Below, one piece after another: positions 36,951 through 48,613 of a DNA stretch of 64,000 nt. The notes under the pieces were generated by a model, which worked only from the letters and a program-made list of their open reading frames with translations, did no database searches and was not told where the DNA came from. Position 1 is the first letter of the stretch, and every line of letters starts with the position of its first letter. The position numbers and the translations under genes are program-made. Source of the DNA: Candidatus Nitrosopumilus sp. (GTDB lineage: Archaea; Thermoproteota; Nitrososphaeria; Nitrososphaerales; Nitrosopumilaceae); contig JAOTVS010000001.1 in NCBI GenBank assembly GCA_029863275.1, positions 45,736 through 109,735 of the forward strand, given 5' to 3'.

Positions 36951-37976
36951 TTACCATCTTTGATTGCTTGTTAAATCATCCTTAATTTTTTCTTCAATAG
37001 ATCTTTTTTTTGAGGCGTTCTCAAGTGCTTCTTTATACAAACTAATCTCTTTCTTTAAAAGAAGCGAATCTCTATGCATCTTCATTTCTTTCTTTAATTT
37101 TTCCATTTCTTCTTTATACTTTAAAATTTCATTTTTTATTTCCATAATTTCTGAGAAGTCGATATTTTCTTTATTCATTTTTTGTTCTACTGAAGGCGTA
37201 ATATTTTTAATATTATTATTTGGTAAAGTTATTTCTTGCAGAAAATCATTAGTTTTGATAGATGATACATTTTCGTTTATTTTATTAATTTCTAGATCAT
37301 TAATTCTAGAAATAATTTTCTTTAATTCTACGACTTGGTTTTTCAAATCAGATGTTTCTAGATATTTTGGAGAATTTTCATTTCGTAAAATTTTATATGC
37401 TTCAAAGGCCTCACACAATCTTCCTGAAAGACGAGCTTGCGATGCTCTGAATCTTCCAATTCCTTCTAATCCGTCCACATAAGTTCTCTCAACTTGTGAC
37501 CTATATTTTCTGAGAGCCGAAATCTTGTAGCCAAAAGTTTCAGTTACATCAATAAACACCTGTGGAGTAAATGCTGAGATCAAACTGCATGCCTCAAAGC
37601 AGTATACTTCCTGTACATTACGTGATACCGACAAACCTGCTCTTGCAACTGCCCTATGGTCTTGGTGCCTATCATTCTCAGAATGTGTATAAAGGACATC
37701 GATTTTTTTATCTTTAACAACTTTGTCTAAAAAACTAACTAGATCAGCATTTTCTTTGACATCTCCATCTGGAAAATCTCCAAAAATTAATTCCATTCCA
37801 ATTACCTTAGCAGCTTCTATAGCCTCTTTCTTTCTTACTTCCACATCTCCACCTATCTCTCCTTGTGTAACACAAACTCCAAAAATATTATCTCCATCCA
37901 TTTTGTGTTTTGCCAACGTAGCAAAACATCCTATTTCAATATCATCTGGATGAGCCCCAATTGCTAAAATATTCAA
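36951..37976 (-). CDS. LmbE/PIG-L-type deacetylase with C-terminal coiled coil
   Basis: ILAIGAHPDDIEIGCFATLAKH; HSENDRHQDHRAVARAGL; charged coiled-coil C-terminus. Confidence 0.88.
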   Translation of the reverse strand: MNILAIGAHPDDIEIGCFATLAKHKMDGDNIFGVCVTQGEIGGDVEVRKKEAIEAAKVIGMELIFGDFPDGDVKENADLVSFLDKVVKDKKIDVLYTHSENDRHQDHRAVARAGLSVSRNVQEVYCFEACSLISAFTPQVFIDVTETFGYKISALRKYRSQVERTYVDGLEGIGRFRASQARLSGRLCEAFEAYKILRNENSPKYLETSDLKNQVVELKKIISRINDLEINKINENVSSIKTNDFLQEITLPNNNIKNITPSVEQKMNKENIDFSEIMEIKNEILKYKEEMEKLKKEMKMHRDSLLLKKEISLYKEALENASKKRSIEEKIKDDLTSNQRW

Positions 37977-38092
37977 TCTATTCGTTCACACCCTATCGCC
38001 AATCAACTTTATTCAAAGTGGAATAAATCCATATTGATGTGTCATAAAAAAAAATTACAAATTTTAAAGATATAAATAATTTATAAAAATGG

Positions 38093-39076
38093 ATGACAGA
38101 ACAACAAAAGAGACAAATATCTTCCGATCTAATAGATTTTTACTTGAAATTAATTTTTTTTGAAACTCCTCATCATCTACAACTGATTTCTCACCATGAT
38201 TCTATGGGTTTGTTTTTGAAAGTATTTGATCAACCCTTAGTAATATGGAATATCAAATTTATTGATAAACTCAAAAAAATTGACACGATTCTGATTCCTG
38301 AAAAAAACTCTGAAATTTATTTGACAATACAAGAAAATTTCCCTTCTATTAAAGTAGAGTACGTTAAGGATGAATTACCAAATTTATCAAATACAATACA
38401 AACTGGTACCAAAATTTCAGATTTTTCTAAGTTAGATGAAATAAAATTAAATTTTAACTCTTTATTGTTTCAATCAAAACAAACTCAAGGGATAATCATC
38501 CATACAATCAAGTACCCTTGGGACTATTTGAAATCAATAAAAGAAATTATGGATAACTATGTTTTAGAATCAAAAATAGCATCCAGCGCAACAATTCCTA
38601 AAACTACAGTTCTAGATGGTCCATGTGTTATTGAAGATAATGTAATAATTGACGATTTTTGTAAAATCAAAGGACCTATTTTTATTGGTAAGGATTCTTT
38701 CATTGGAATGGGATCACTTGTTAGAAATTGTATGTTTGGAGCTAAAACTTCGATAGGATTCAATTGTGAAATTTCAAAGTCTTATTTTGCTGGACAAACT
38801 GAAATTGCACATCATAATGTAATTCTTGATAGTCTCATAGGTGATAACGTTTGGTTTGGAGGATATTCAGGAACTGCCAATGTATTATTAACAAAAAAGA
38901 ATGTAAAATACCAAATAGATGAAAAAATTATTGATACTGGAATAAATCATTTTGGTGCAGTTGTTGGAAATAACAGCGCTGTTGGCGCAGCAGTAATTAT
39001 CTTACCAGGACGACAAATCTCATCAAATTCAACTATACAAGCTGGTACTATTGTTGGCAAAAAGAATGACGTGTAA
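38093..39076 (+). CDS. Sugar nucleotidyltransferase-like protein with left-handed beta-helix
   Basis: Hexapeptide-type VLDGPCVIEDNVIIDDFCKIKGPIFIGKDSFIGMGSLVRNCMFGAKTSIG. Confidence 0.75.
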   Translation: MTEQQKRQISSDLIDFYLKLIFFETPHHLQLISHHDSMGLFLKVFDQPLVIWNIKFIDKLKKIDTILIPEKNSEIYLTIQENFPSIKVEYVKDELPNLSNTIQTGTKISDFSKLDEIKLNFNSLLFQSKQTQGIIIHTIKYPWDYLKSIKEIMDNYVLESKIASSATIPKTTVLDGPCVIEDNVIIDDFCKIKGPIFIGKDSFIGMGSLVRNCMFGAKTSIGFNCEISKSYFAGQTEIAHHNVILDSLIGDNVWFGGYSGTANVLLTKKNVKYQIDEKIIDTGINHFGAVVGNNSAVGAAVIILPGRQISSNSTIQAGTIVGKKNDV

Positions 39077-39097
39077 AAATTTTCTAGGAGTTGCTCC

Positions 39098-39682
39098 TTG
39101 ACCGCCAAGATTTTAGGTGTTGGGTCTAGTATGCGTGATAACTCTTTTAGTACTGCCACCTTAAAAATCGGATTAGATATGGCAAAAAAACTTGGCATAG
39201 AAACACGTCTTTTAGATTTACACAAAACCCAAATTCCAATGTTTTATTCCCAGAAAGTTGAAACTGATGAAATTAAACAAGTAAAAGAAGCCGTCAAATG
39301 GGCAGATGCATTTATTTTGGCAACACCTGATTATCACGGATCAATGTCAGGGGGAATGAAAAATTTTTTAGATTATTTTTGGTCTGAATTTGCAGGGAAA
39401 TTATTTGGATATATTTGTGCTTCACATGAAAAAGGATTAACTGCAATGGATCAAATGCGAACTGCCGTGAGGCAATGCTATGGATGGAGCATGCCGTATG
39501 GAGTATCAATAAACGGAGAGGAAGACTTTGAGAATGGAAAAATACAAAATCCTCAATTACAAGCTAGATTAAACATGCTTTCTCGTGATTTGGCAATTTA
39601 TGGTGAATTAATTAAAAACCAATTTGTGAAAGATTTGAAAAGTAGTGCCTCAGATACATTTGCCATGCAATTTAGGAAATAG
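39098..39682 (+). CDS. NADPH-dependent FMN reductase
   Basis: AKILGVGSSMRDNSFSTATLKIGLDMAKKLG; LATPDYHGSMSGGMKNFLDYF. Confidence 0.88.
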   Translation: MTAKILGVGSSMRDNSFSTATLKIGLDMAKKLGIETRLLDLHKTQIPMFYSQKVETDEIKQVKEAVKWADAFILATPDYHGSMSGGMKNFLDYFWSEFAGKLFGYICASHEKGLTAMDQMRTAVRQCYGWSMPYGVSINGEEDFENGKIQNPQLQARLNMLSRDLAIYGELIKNQFVKDLKSSASDTFAMQFRK

Positions 39683-39753
39683 TTATAACTCTAGTCCTAA
39701 TTCTTCAGGAACATTCTACTGAATTTTCAAAAAAAGATAAAAAGAGTTCCTAA

Positions 39754-40047
39754 TTGTTGCAGTACATGAGTCAAATTTGTACCAAATGCAAAACCCAAAT
39801 TCCTGATAATGAACAACTAGACCCAATTGCTAGCAAGTATCCCATGTGCAACAAATGTTGGGGGGAATGGAAAGAATACAGAGTTATGGTAATGAACGAA
39901 ATGAGACTAGACATGTCGATGGCAGATCATAGAAAACTCTTAAAAAAACACGAGAAAATCTTTGCGGGTGTTTTAACTCCAGAGGGAGATATCGTTGATT
40001 TTTCAAATGAGGATAATAGAAAACCTGACGAAAATCCTAATGCTTAA
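39754..40047 (+). CDS. Fe(2+)-trafficking (YggX)-like protein
   Basis: CTKCKTQIP...WGEWKEYRVMVMNEMRLDMSMADHRKLLKKHEKIFAG. Confidence 0.65.
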   Translation: MLQYMSQICTKCKTQIPDNEQLDPIASKYPMCNKCWGEWKEYRVMVMNEMRLDMSMADHRKLLKKHEKIFAGVLTPEGDIVDFSNEDNRKPDENPNA

Positions 40048-40505
40048 AATTTTAAATGTTTTTGAGCATTATCTGGAATAATAATTAGCAATCGTCTTCT
40101 CTTTTCATCATCAAGATCAGAAATTATTTTTTTAACAGATTGTGAAATGATGTTTTGCTTTTCATCGTCAAGGGATAGAAAAATTTCTAATATCCCATCT
40201 AAATTAAATGAGATTAATTTTTGTGGTGATTCAGAAATTTCATTGATATATCTTGAAAATAGTTCGGTTCTCTGATCTTCAGGGAGTATGGTTAGAATCT
40301 CTAACCATGTCTTGAATAGTTTTGAAAAACTTTGAAATGGGATAGTTGGACCGGCTTCTAATGCATTATTGATCATTTGTTTTTTTTCCGGATCACTTAT
40401 TGCAAAAAATTCGATCATTCTTTTTTTCAGAATTGGTGTCCGTAGAAAATCTGGAAGATTTGCTAAAACCACTATGATATTTCCGGCAAAATTTTCTTCA
40501 ACCAA
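40044..40505 (-). CDS. Hypothetical conserved helical protein
   Basis: 153-aa ORF abutting a convergent gene. Confidence 0.55.
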   Translation of the reverse strand: MVEENFAGNIIVVLANLPDFLRTPILKKRMIEFFAISDPEKKQMINNALEAGPTIPFQSFSKLFKTWLEILTILPEDQRTELFSRYINEISESPQKLISFNLDGILEIFLSLDDEKQNIISQSVKKIISDLDDEKRRRLLIIIPDNAQKHLKF

Positions 40506-40563
40506 CGATCTTATTTCAAAATTTATGGAATATTAAATCATATGTAAGCACTAGCTTAAATAA

Positions 40564-41586
<1,023 letters not shown>

Positions 41587-41635
41587 CCTGAAAAAATTTG
41601 GGTAAGTTTAATTTACTATTAGTGAATAAATAATC

Positions 41636-42295
41636 GTGGATAAATTACCTCGTTACATCCAAGTTTCTTCTACGCTTGAATTCTCAAGATTAGTTTGTGC
41701 CTTGGAGCGCGCACCACGTATTTCCTTTCTCCATGAACACGAAGGAAGAAAAATTTTATCAGTACAAATGGATATTCTAAAAGAAAAACCTATTGTGTAT
41801 TATACTCCTCTAGAGAATAATGGTCATTTCCTTTGCTATGCCTTGAGAGGTGGAAAAGAACAAACAGAGATTGTAAACTCTACTTCTGATATTAGTAAAC
41901 TCTACTCTCCTATTGTTCGCATAAAGTCACTTCCTGAAACTTTGAAGCCTGGAAATGGAACAGCAGATCGATATCAACCTATAGAACTTGAAGATTTGGC
42001 AAGTCTTGCAAAACTAACATGGGGTTTTGAAGAGAATCCATTTCCATTGTTTCTTTTCCCACGTAATAACAAATGGTTGATTGGTGTTTTCATGAATTTT
42101 ACTGAAGAAGGAACCTCTTATTTCTGCCATGTCGTTCTTGATAATGATCCTCAACATCCATTTTTAAAATTCTCAAACAGTGATTCTGAACCCTCTTTTG
42201 TACAAAATCCTTCTGAACATGGATATTCTTATGTGAAAATCATAAAATTAAAAGAAACTCATCCCTTAGTAGATTATGGACACCTTCAAAACTAG
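41636..42295 (+). CDS. Hypothetical protein
   Basis: 219-aa ORF overlapping pyrF start; no clear motif. Confidence 0.6.
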   Translation: MDKLPRYIQVSSTLEFSRLVCALERAPRISFLHEHEGRKILSVQMDILKEKPIVYYTPLENNGHFLCYALRGGKEQTEIVNSTSDISKLYSPIVRIKSLPETLKPGNGTADRYQPIELEDLASLAKLTWGFEENPFPLFLFPRNNKWLIGVFMNFTEEGTSYFCHVVLDNDPQHPFLKFSNSDSEPSFVQNPSEHGYSYVKIIKLKETHPLVDYGHLQN

Positions 42296-43016
42296 AATTT
42301 CAAAAATATCAAAAAACAAAGGCAAGACAATTCTTGCAAATGATTATGATAGTTCTATTAAAAATTTAGAATCAAAAACGATTCAAAATATAAAAAAACT
42401 TCATCCTTATCTATGTGCAATTAAACTTAATTTTCATTTACTTTTGCCACTTGGTTCAAAACAAATATCAAAAATTAACAAAACTGCTCATAACTTTGGT
42501 TTACAAACAATTGCTGATATTAAATTAAATGATATTGGAAACACAAATAGAGTAACGGCTGAAACTTTATGGGATTTGGGGTTTGATGCCTTAATTGCTA
42601 ATCCCATAATGGGATTAGATAGTTTAAAAAATTTAGTAAAATTTTCTCACAAAAATCAAAAAGGGATAATAACTCTATGTCATATGAGTGCACCTGAAGC
42701 TAAACTGTCATATGACATGGAAGTTAAAATGAAAAAAAAGCAACAACTTTACCAATTATTTTTGGAGTGGGCTTTAGAATCTAGAGTAGATGGTATTGTG
42801 GTTGGGGCAACTTTTCCTAAAATTATCACTTATTGTAAAACACTAGCAAGAAAAAATTTGAGCATATATTCTCCGGGAGTCGGCACTCAGGGCGGAAATG
42901 CCAAGGAGGTAATTTCCGCCGGAGCTAATTATTTAATTGTTGGAAGAACTATTCTTAACGCTAAAAATCCCATAGATGTTGCAAAAAATTTACAATTACA
43001 AAGTTTTGGAAAGTAA
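42276..43016 (+). CDS. pyrF: Orotidine 5'-phosphate decarboxylase
   Basis: CAIKLNFHLLL; TIADIKLNDIGNT; YSPGVGTQGG; GANYLIVGRTI. Confidence 0.9.
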   Translation: MDTFKTRISKISKNKGKTILANDYDSSIKNLESKTIQNIKKLHPYLCAIKLNFHLLLPLGSKQISKINKTAHNFGLQTIADIKLNDIGNTNRVTAETLWDLGFDALIANPIMGLDSLKNLVKFSHKNQKGIITLCHMSAPEAKLSYDMEVKMKKKQQLYQLFLEWALESRVDGIVVGATFPKIITYCKTLARKNLSIYSPGVGTQGGNAKEVISAGANYLIVGRTILNAKNPIDVAKNLQLQSFGK

Positions 43017-43415
43017 TGCATAGGATTTAGACAAGACAGTCTTTGCATTGTCAAAGGTTGTTTTCTCCATGGCTGAAGTATAATCCATCCATGCATAATT
43101 TAGATGCTCATGAGAAATTTTAACATTTTTTGTTTGGGTTTCTCCGAGAAAAAAAACCACTTTTTTACAAATAAGATTTCCTTGATATTGAAAATTATAC
43201 TGTATCCACTCTTCAAAATTATCTAAAAACTTTACATCTGAAATTTCTGTTTCTTCTTTAGTTTCTCTTATTGCAGTTTCATGATATGATTCCCCTTCTT
43301 CCATTTTTCCTTTAATAAAATCCCAATGACCTGATGGATAATGGAGTAATAAAAACAAAATTTTGTCATTTTCTTTTCTAAATAATACTACTCCAGATGA
43401 TGTTTCTTCAATCAT
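42996..43415 (-). CDS. NUDIX hydrolase
   Basis: GKMEEGESYHETAIRETKEETEI matches Nudix box. Confidence 0.93.
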   Translation of the reverse strand: MIEETSSGVVLFRKENDKILFLLLHYPSGHWDFIKGKMEEGESYHETAIRETKEETEISDVKFLDNFEEWIQYNFQYQGNLICKKVVFFLGETQTKNVKISHEHLNYAWMDYTSAMEKTTFDNAKTVLSKSYALLSKTL

Positions 43416-44212
43416 TTTCCTAACCTTCTTTTTCTTTCTTGATATGTTCTAATAGCCCTCATCAAATCGATTTTCCTAAATTCAGGCCAAAAAATATCCA
43501 TAAAAACTAATTCACTGTAAACACTTTGCCACATCAAAAAACCACTTAATCTTTTTTCTCCTGAGGTCCTTAGAATCATATCTGGAGATGATTGAGGTAG
43601 AAATGATGTATACAAATTTGATTCGATTTCGTTTTTATCAATATCCTCAACCTCAAGAAATCCATTTTTAATTTTCTCTCCAATTTTTTTTACAGCATCA
43701 ACTAATTCAAATTGCCCTCCGTATGCTAAAGCAATATTGAGAAAATGATTGTCATATCCTTTTGTTACATCATCTAATTTTTGAAGTATTTCTTTAATGG
43801 ATTCTGGTAAAAGCTCAATCCTTCCAATACCTTTAACCCTCATCTTATTTTTATGAATTCTAGGATCTTTGTACAATTTTTCAAGTCTTTGAAAAATTAA
43901 TTCATAAAGATATTCTAGTTCTTCATCGTTTCTTTCAAGGTTTTCAGCTGACATTGCATACAAGGTAATTATTTTGATATCGAGTTGTTCACACCAATCA
44001 AGTAGATTTTCTACTGCATCTGCTCCCTTCCAATGACCTACTTTTGTCATGGCAAGATGTCTTTTAGCCCATCTTCGGTTTCCATCTAAAATAAGTGCAA
44101 CATGATTTGGAATATCACCTTGTTTTATGTCATTTTCAAGTTTTTTAGAATATATTTTGTATAATCCAGATAATTGAAAAATGGTATCTTTTATTTTGTT
44201 AATCAAAATCAC
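43412..44212 (-). CDS. uppS: cis-prenyltransferase (undecaprenyl/polyprenyl diphosphate synthase)
   Basis: HVALILDGNRRWAKRHL; TLYAMSAENLERNDEEL; DMILRTSGEKRLSGFLMWQSVYSELVF. Confidence 0.95.
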   Translation of the reverse strand: MILINKIKDTIFQLSGLYKIYSKKLENDIKQGDIPNHVALILDGNRRWAKRHLAMTKVGHWKGADAVENLLDWCEQLDIKIITLYAMSAENLERNDEELEYLYELIFQRLEKLYKDPRIHKNKMRVKGIGRIELLPESIKEILQKLDDVTKGYDNHFLNIALAYGGQFELVDAVKKIGEKIKNGFLEVEDIDKNEIESNLYTSFLPQSSPDMILRTSGEKRLSGFLMWQSVYSELVFMDIFWPEFRKIDLMRAIRTYQERKRRLGK

Positions 44213-44275
44213 CTTCTATTATCATCTAACAATTGAAAATATCAGTGTTTTTTAGAAAATTTATCTAGGTAATTT

Positions 44276-45469
44276 TTAGTCTGAAATCAATTCCTGATCT
44301 TTGTGTTTTCTGTATTTTTTGAATAAGATCGTGGCTGAAATTAAAGTTGCAGCTAGTCCTCCTAACAATGGGGGGATTAACGTAAATGAACTCTCGTCAT
44401 TTATCATGATATTTGTAAATTGATATACTGTAGGGAATAATGCCACTAAAACCACTAACCTTAGGATATCACTAATCTGCCGTGGAATTCCACCTATCCA
44501 ATTACTCAACAACATTCCTGCAAATATTGCACCAAGTCCAATCCATAAAATTGGTAATGCTCCAGAGACAAATTGTCCAATAATTACTTTATTTGAAACA
44601 AGTGATAGTACTTCAGTTTCTGATTCTAAAATTTTTTCATCTATTGAGCTAATTCCAGCTGGAACTGAGGATAGTATTATGAAAATGCCTGTAACCATTG
44701 TAAAAATTCGAATAAAACCCATCGGTGTAGGTTTTGCCCAATGAGACCAAGCTCTATCAATATCAAAAGCTCTTACCAAAAATGCTCCACCTAAAATACT
44801 AACTAGAATTGCAGTAATTTCTGCAGTGTATCCAACTATTGTAGCAATCCCTCCAATTAATAAAAGAATTCCTGGAACTCCCAAGAAAAATTTAGAATAT
44901 TTTGTATCATATGCCATCATTTTTAGATATTTTCCAAAAACTGCGTAAGAGTATTCCACACTTCTACTAACTTTCATAACTACACGTTGAACAGAAATTA
45001 CTGGAAGAATATTCTGAATTACTGGGACGACACTTTCATCATCTTCACCATCTGAAACTATTACTGCACCATTTGCAGAAAATTTTTCTAAGACTTTTTT
45101 AGTTTCCTGAAGTATTTTCTCATCTGCATGTACTCCCCTACTTTTTACTCCTGCCACAATTATTACTTCAGCTTGGTACCCTTTACTGATAAGGTCTTCA
45201 TACGTTTTGATAGCAGCAAAAATTGAATTTGAATCTGCATCCTCGGGATCTTCTAATGCTAATCTTTGAGCAGCTTCAATACATGAATCACGTCCCATTA
45301 CAGGAGTTACAATTCCTGCCTTTTCTCCAACATCATTGTCTCTATCTACGCAAATTACAAGTAGTTTATTTGATGTCGATGCACTTACATCTTTCTCTAC
45401 TTTATTGGAATTTTGAGACATTCTATATATTATTACAGAATTGCTTTTTAACGATTTCCAACAAGTCAA
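44276..45469 (-). CDS. DUF373 membrane protein
   Basis: LLVICVDRDNDVGEKAGIVTPVMGRDSCIEAAQRLALEDPEDADSNSIFAA plus several TM helices. Confidence 0.85.
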   Translation of the reverse strand: MTCWKSLKSNSVIIYRMSQNSNKVEKDVSASTSNKLLVICVDRDNDVGEKAGIVTPVMGRDSCIEAAQRLALEDPEDADSNSIFAAIKTYEDLISKGYQAEVIIVAGVKSRGVHADEKILQETKKVLEKFSANGAVIVSDGEDDESVVPVIQNILPVISVQRVVMKVSRSVEYSYAVFGKYLKMMAYDTKYSKFFLGVPGILLLIGGIATIVGYTAEITAILVSILGGAFLVRAFDIDRAWSHWAKPTPMGFIRIFTMVTGIFIILSSVPAGISSIDEKILESETEVLSLVSNKVIIGQFVSGALPILWIGLGAIFAGMLLSNWIGGIPRQISDILRLVVLVALFPTVYQFTNIMINDESSFTLIPPLLGGLAATLISATILFKKYRKHKDQELISD

Positions 45470-45492
45470 ATTATTATTTTATGGTCTTGAGA

Positions 45493-45990
45493 CTATTTTG
45501 GCCTGGAGCTATCAGATAGTACTATTAGCCTCTCTGATTCGGATTTGTAGACTTGAATTTTTCCTTCGATTTCTTCTAATTTCTCAATATTTCCATCTTT
45601 AATCAGATTTGCATAAACTTTGGTTTCAATCACATAGGAGTTAAAATTTCTCAAGGCATCCATGTAGTTAATGTAGCTATTTTGCCATTGATTAGGCGGT
45701 TTTGATGTTACAAATTCACTGATCTGAGAAGTGATTTGAGTTGATGTAATATCAGCGATTTGGATATATTCCTCAGGTGAAATTTCCTCATTTTTTAGAT
45801 TTTGAAATTCCTTTGAGATAGTCTGATCTAAAATCGAATGAATTTCTTTTACCCCATCAAGATAATTCTCATAGTCAGAAATTGTCAAAGATACCTTGTC
45901 TTCTTGGGGGATTAACCAAAATAGAAAACTAGATGCAGTGATCACTGCCAAAATAATAATTGTAATTATTATTCCTTTTTTTGATGCCAT
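45493..45990 (-). CDS. Hypothetical membrane-anchored protein
   Basis: N-terminal TM, helical remainder. Confidence 0.6.
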   Translation of the reverse strand: MASKKGIIITIIILAVITASSFLFWLIPQEDKVSLTISDYENYLDGVKEIHSILDQTISKEFQNLKNEEISPEEYIQIADITSTQITSQISEFVTSKPPNQWQNSYINYMDALRNFNSYVIETKVYANLIKDGNIEKLEEIEGKIQVYKSESERLIVLSDSSRPK

Positions 45991-46239
45991 TTTGAAATCT
46001 ATGATTAGGGAGTTTATAACTGATAATTTTTCAAAATATTGTAACTTGTATTAAAAAAAATAAAAAATAATTCAGAGTTTTAGAATTCTATTCAAAAAAA
46101 TAAAGATTTTTCCTTTTTTGTTGAATATTTTAGCATTATTGCACTCTCAAGGTATTGAAAAATTTACGCGTATCTAGTCGGTGGTTAAATAATATTCACA
46201 GCCTCTTCCTAAATAGAGCAAAGTTTGACTTTTTTTATA

Positions 46240-46386
46240 ATGGTACAAGCATATTGTGTAAAATGCAGAGCTAAAAGGGATGTAAAAGATCCTAAAGAAA
46301 CTACATTAAAAAATGGACGCCCAGCCGTAAAAGGTACATGTCCAACATGTGGAACTAATGTTTTCCGAATAGGAAAAATGGAATAA
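46240..46386 (+). CDS. Small zinc-ribbon protein (DUF5679-like, 48 aa)
   Basis: MVQAYCVKCRAKRDVKDPKETTLKNGRPAVKGTCPTCGTNVFRIGKME; two CxxC; missing from ORF track. Confidence 0.8.
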   Translation: MVQAYCVKCRAKRDVKDPKETTLKNGRPAVKGTCPTCGTNVFRIGKME

Positions 46387-46453
46387 ATTTCAAAATCCAC
46401 AAGGTTTCTCTTTTTCAAAAACCAATATAGGGTCGTAGCTGCACTTTTCGTAT

Positions 46454-46876
46454 ATGACAAAGGCCGAATACGAATCTCTCCTTAAACGAATTCAAGATAA
46501 ACTAGGTGATATTAAAAAAGAAACTTCTACTAGGTTTGAATTACCTGTAGTTGATGTTATGTGGGAAGGACAAAAAACTTATCTTCGAAATTTCTCAGAA
46601 TTTCCTAAAATCCTACGCCGAGATCCAGATAAGGTTTTACAATACCTCTCAAAAGAATTTGCAGTTCCAGCTGAGAGGCTAGGTGATAAAGCCATGTTTG
46701 TAGGTAGACGAGCACCTGATGATTTTACACGCCTTTTTCAAATTTATGTAAAGGACTATCTGGAATGCCCTACTTGTAAAAGTCCAGATACTAAAATTGT
46801 TAAAGAAAACAGAATATCATTTTTAGTTTGTGAAGCATGTGGTGCCAAATCAACTTTAAGGGGTAAATATGCATAA
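46454..46876 (+). CDS. Translation initiation factor aIF2 beta
   Basis: EFPKILRRDPDKVLQYLSKEF; C-terminal zinc ribbon CPTCKSPDTKIVKENRISFLVCEACGA. Confidence 0.95.
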   Translation: MTKAEYESLLKRIQDKLGDIKKETSTRFELPVVDVMWEGQKTYLRNFSEFPKILRRDPDKVLQYLSKEFAVPAERLGDKAMFVGRRAPDDFTRLFQIYVKDYLECPTCKSPDTKIVKENRISFLVCEACGAKSTLRGKYA

Positions 46877-47172
46877 TGCAATTTTCAGTAAAAGTTACTG
46901 ATTATCAAAAAAATTTAATGTTAAATATCTGTGACTTGGATCTATTAGGAAAAACCATTGTTCAAGATGAATTAAAAATGAATATTAGCAAGAGCTATTA
47001 CGGCGAAAAAATTATTGAACATGATGAAGCTAAAAATTTACTAAAACGGGCTTCGATAATCAATATGGCTGGCAAAGAAACAATTTCACTTTCAATAAAA
47101 TTAGGAATTGGTTCTGAAAATGGTGTTAAAAAAGTTGGAGGTGTTCCTTTTTTAATTATTTTCAACATGTAG
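46876..47172 (+). CDS. DUF424 protein
   Basis: NICDLDLLGKTIVQDELKMNISKSYYGEKIIEHDEAKNLLKRASIINMAGKETISLSIKLG. Confidence 0.8.
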   Translation: MQFSVKVTDYQKNLMLNICDLDLLGKTIVQDELKMNISKSYYGEKIIEHDEAKNLLKRASIINMAGKETISLSIKLGIGSENGVKKVGGVPFLIIFNM

Positions 47173-47264
47173 TGTTTATTTTTTAATTTTTTATTTCTAT
47201 AATCATATTTACTAAAATTCAAATAAAAGAAATCCATTTTATCTAGTAAAAACAACATTAGTTA

Positions 47265-48044
47265 TTGTCAGATGATATTAGTAGAAAATTAGAATCAAAG
47301 CTTGACGATAAAATATTTTCCCAGTCAAGAAAAAAACAACTTAAAGATGGTTTCAAGAAAGGAAAAGTAGTCAATGAAGTTTTGGATAAACCAACTGTTA
47401 TGACGCTTTACAAACTTATCACTGATCATATCATTGCTTATGTTAATGGATCAGTAAGTGCAGGAAAGGAATCAGTGGTGTTTTGGGCAGTAGATGAACA
47501 TGATGTAGATGTAGCATTGAAAATCTATCTGGTTAGCACAGCTAATTTTAAAAAAAGAGAGGCATACATTTTGGGAGATCCAAGATTTTTAAAAATAAAA
47601 AAAGGAACCAAAAATCTAGTTTACCTGTGGGCACAAAAAGAATATAAAAATCTTTTAAGATGTTATGATTGTGGGATACCCGTACCCAAACCCATCTATA
47701 TTACTAGAAATATACTTGCTATGGAATTTGTGGGTAAGAATGGCTCTCCCTGTAAGGCTTTATTGGAATCTGACATTGATGAAAATGACTACAAAGAGGC
47801 CATTTCATTAATTAAAAAACTGTACAAAACTGCAAAGTTAGTTCACGGTGATTATTCTGAATATAATATTTTTAAAACTGAGAATGGATTAGTTGTCTTT
47901 GATCTTGGATCAGCAGTTGATCTTAGACATCCTAATGCCAAAGAATTTCTTAAAAGAGATATTAATAACATTACTAGATTCTTTTCTAAACGAGGAATAC
48001 CAGTTGATGATCCATCAAAAGTACTACAGGAACTAATAAAATGA
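47265..48044 (+). CDS. RIO1-type serine kinase
   Basis: VNGSVSAGKESVVFWA; VALKIYLVSTANFK; LVHGDYSEYNIF; VVFDLGSAVDLRHPNAKEFLKRDI. Confidence 0.95.
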   Translation: MSDDISRKLESKLDDKIFSQSRKKQLKDGFKKGKVVNEVLDKPTVMTLYKLITDHIIAYVNGSVSAGKESVVFWAVDEHDVDVALKIYLVSTANFKKREAYILGDPRFLKIKKGTKNLVYLWAQKEYKNLLRCYDCGIPVPKPIYITRNILAMEFVGKNGSPCKALLESDIDENDYKEAISLIKKLYKTAKLVHGDYSEYNIFKTENGLVVFDLGSAVDLRHPNAKEFLKRDINNITRFFSKRGIPVDDPSKVLQELIK

Positions 48045-48613
48045 TCTTTGAAAAACTAATTCGAATACCCAACGATCGAATTGCTGTATTAATTGGCAAG
48101 TCTGGAAGTGTTAAATCTAAAATTGAACAAATTTGTTTTGTTACCTTGGATATTGATGGCGACACTGGCGAAGTTTTGATTAAATCAACTGATGATGTTG
48201 AAAAAGTTGAACCTTTCAAAGCTATGGAGATTGTAACTGCAATTGGAAGAGGATTTTCTCCAGAAAATGCTCTAACTTTGATAAATGGAGAAAATACTTT
48301 ACATGTTATTAATTTAAACGAATTTGCAGGAAAATCAAGTGCAAATATTGAAAGGATTAAAGGTAGACTTATTGGAGAAAGTGGCAAGGCAAGAAGAAAT
48401 ATGGAGAATTTAACGGGAACTCTAATCTCAATTTATGGAAAAACCGTTTCAATAATTGGAGAACCAAACAAACTACGATTAGCAGTAGATGCAATATCTT
48501 CAATTTCAAGTGGCAGTATGCATGGAGCTGTTTACACAAAGTTAGAAGCTGCAAACCGACGAGGAAAACAAGAAAAAATGAAATTATGGGAAGATCAAAA
48601 TGTCTTTGATTAA
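48041..48613 (+). CDS. KH-domain rRNA-processing protein (Pno1/Dim2-like)
   Basis: RIAVLIGKSGSVKSKIEQ; RIKGRLIGESGKARRNMENLTGTLISIYGKTVSIIG. Confidence 0.9.
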   Translation: MIFEKLIRIPNDRIAVLIGKSGSVKSKIEQICFVTLDIDGDTGEVLIKSTDDVEKVEPFKAMEIVTAIGRGFSPENALTLINGENTLHVINLNEFAGKSSANIERIKGRLIGESGKARRNMENLTGTLISIYGKTVSIIGEPNKLRLAVDAISSISSGSMHGAVYTKLEAANRRGKQEKMKLWEDQNVFD

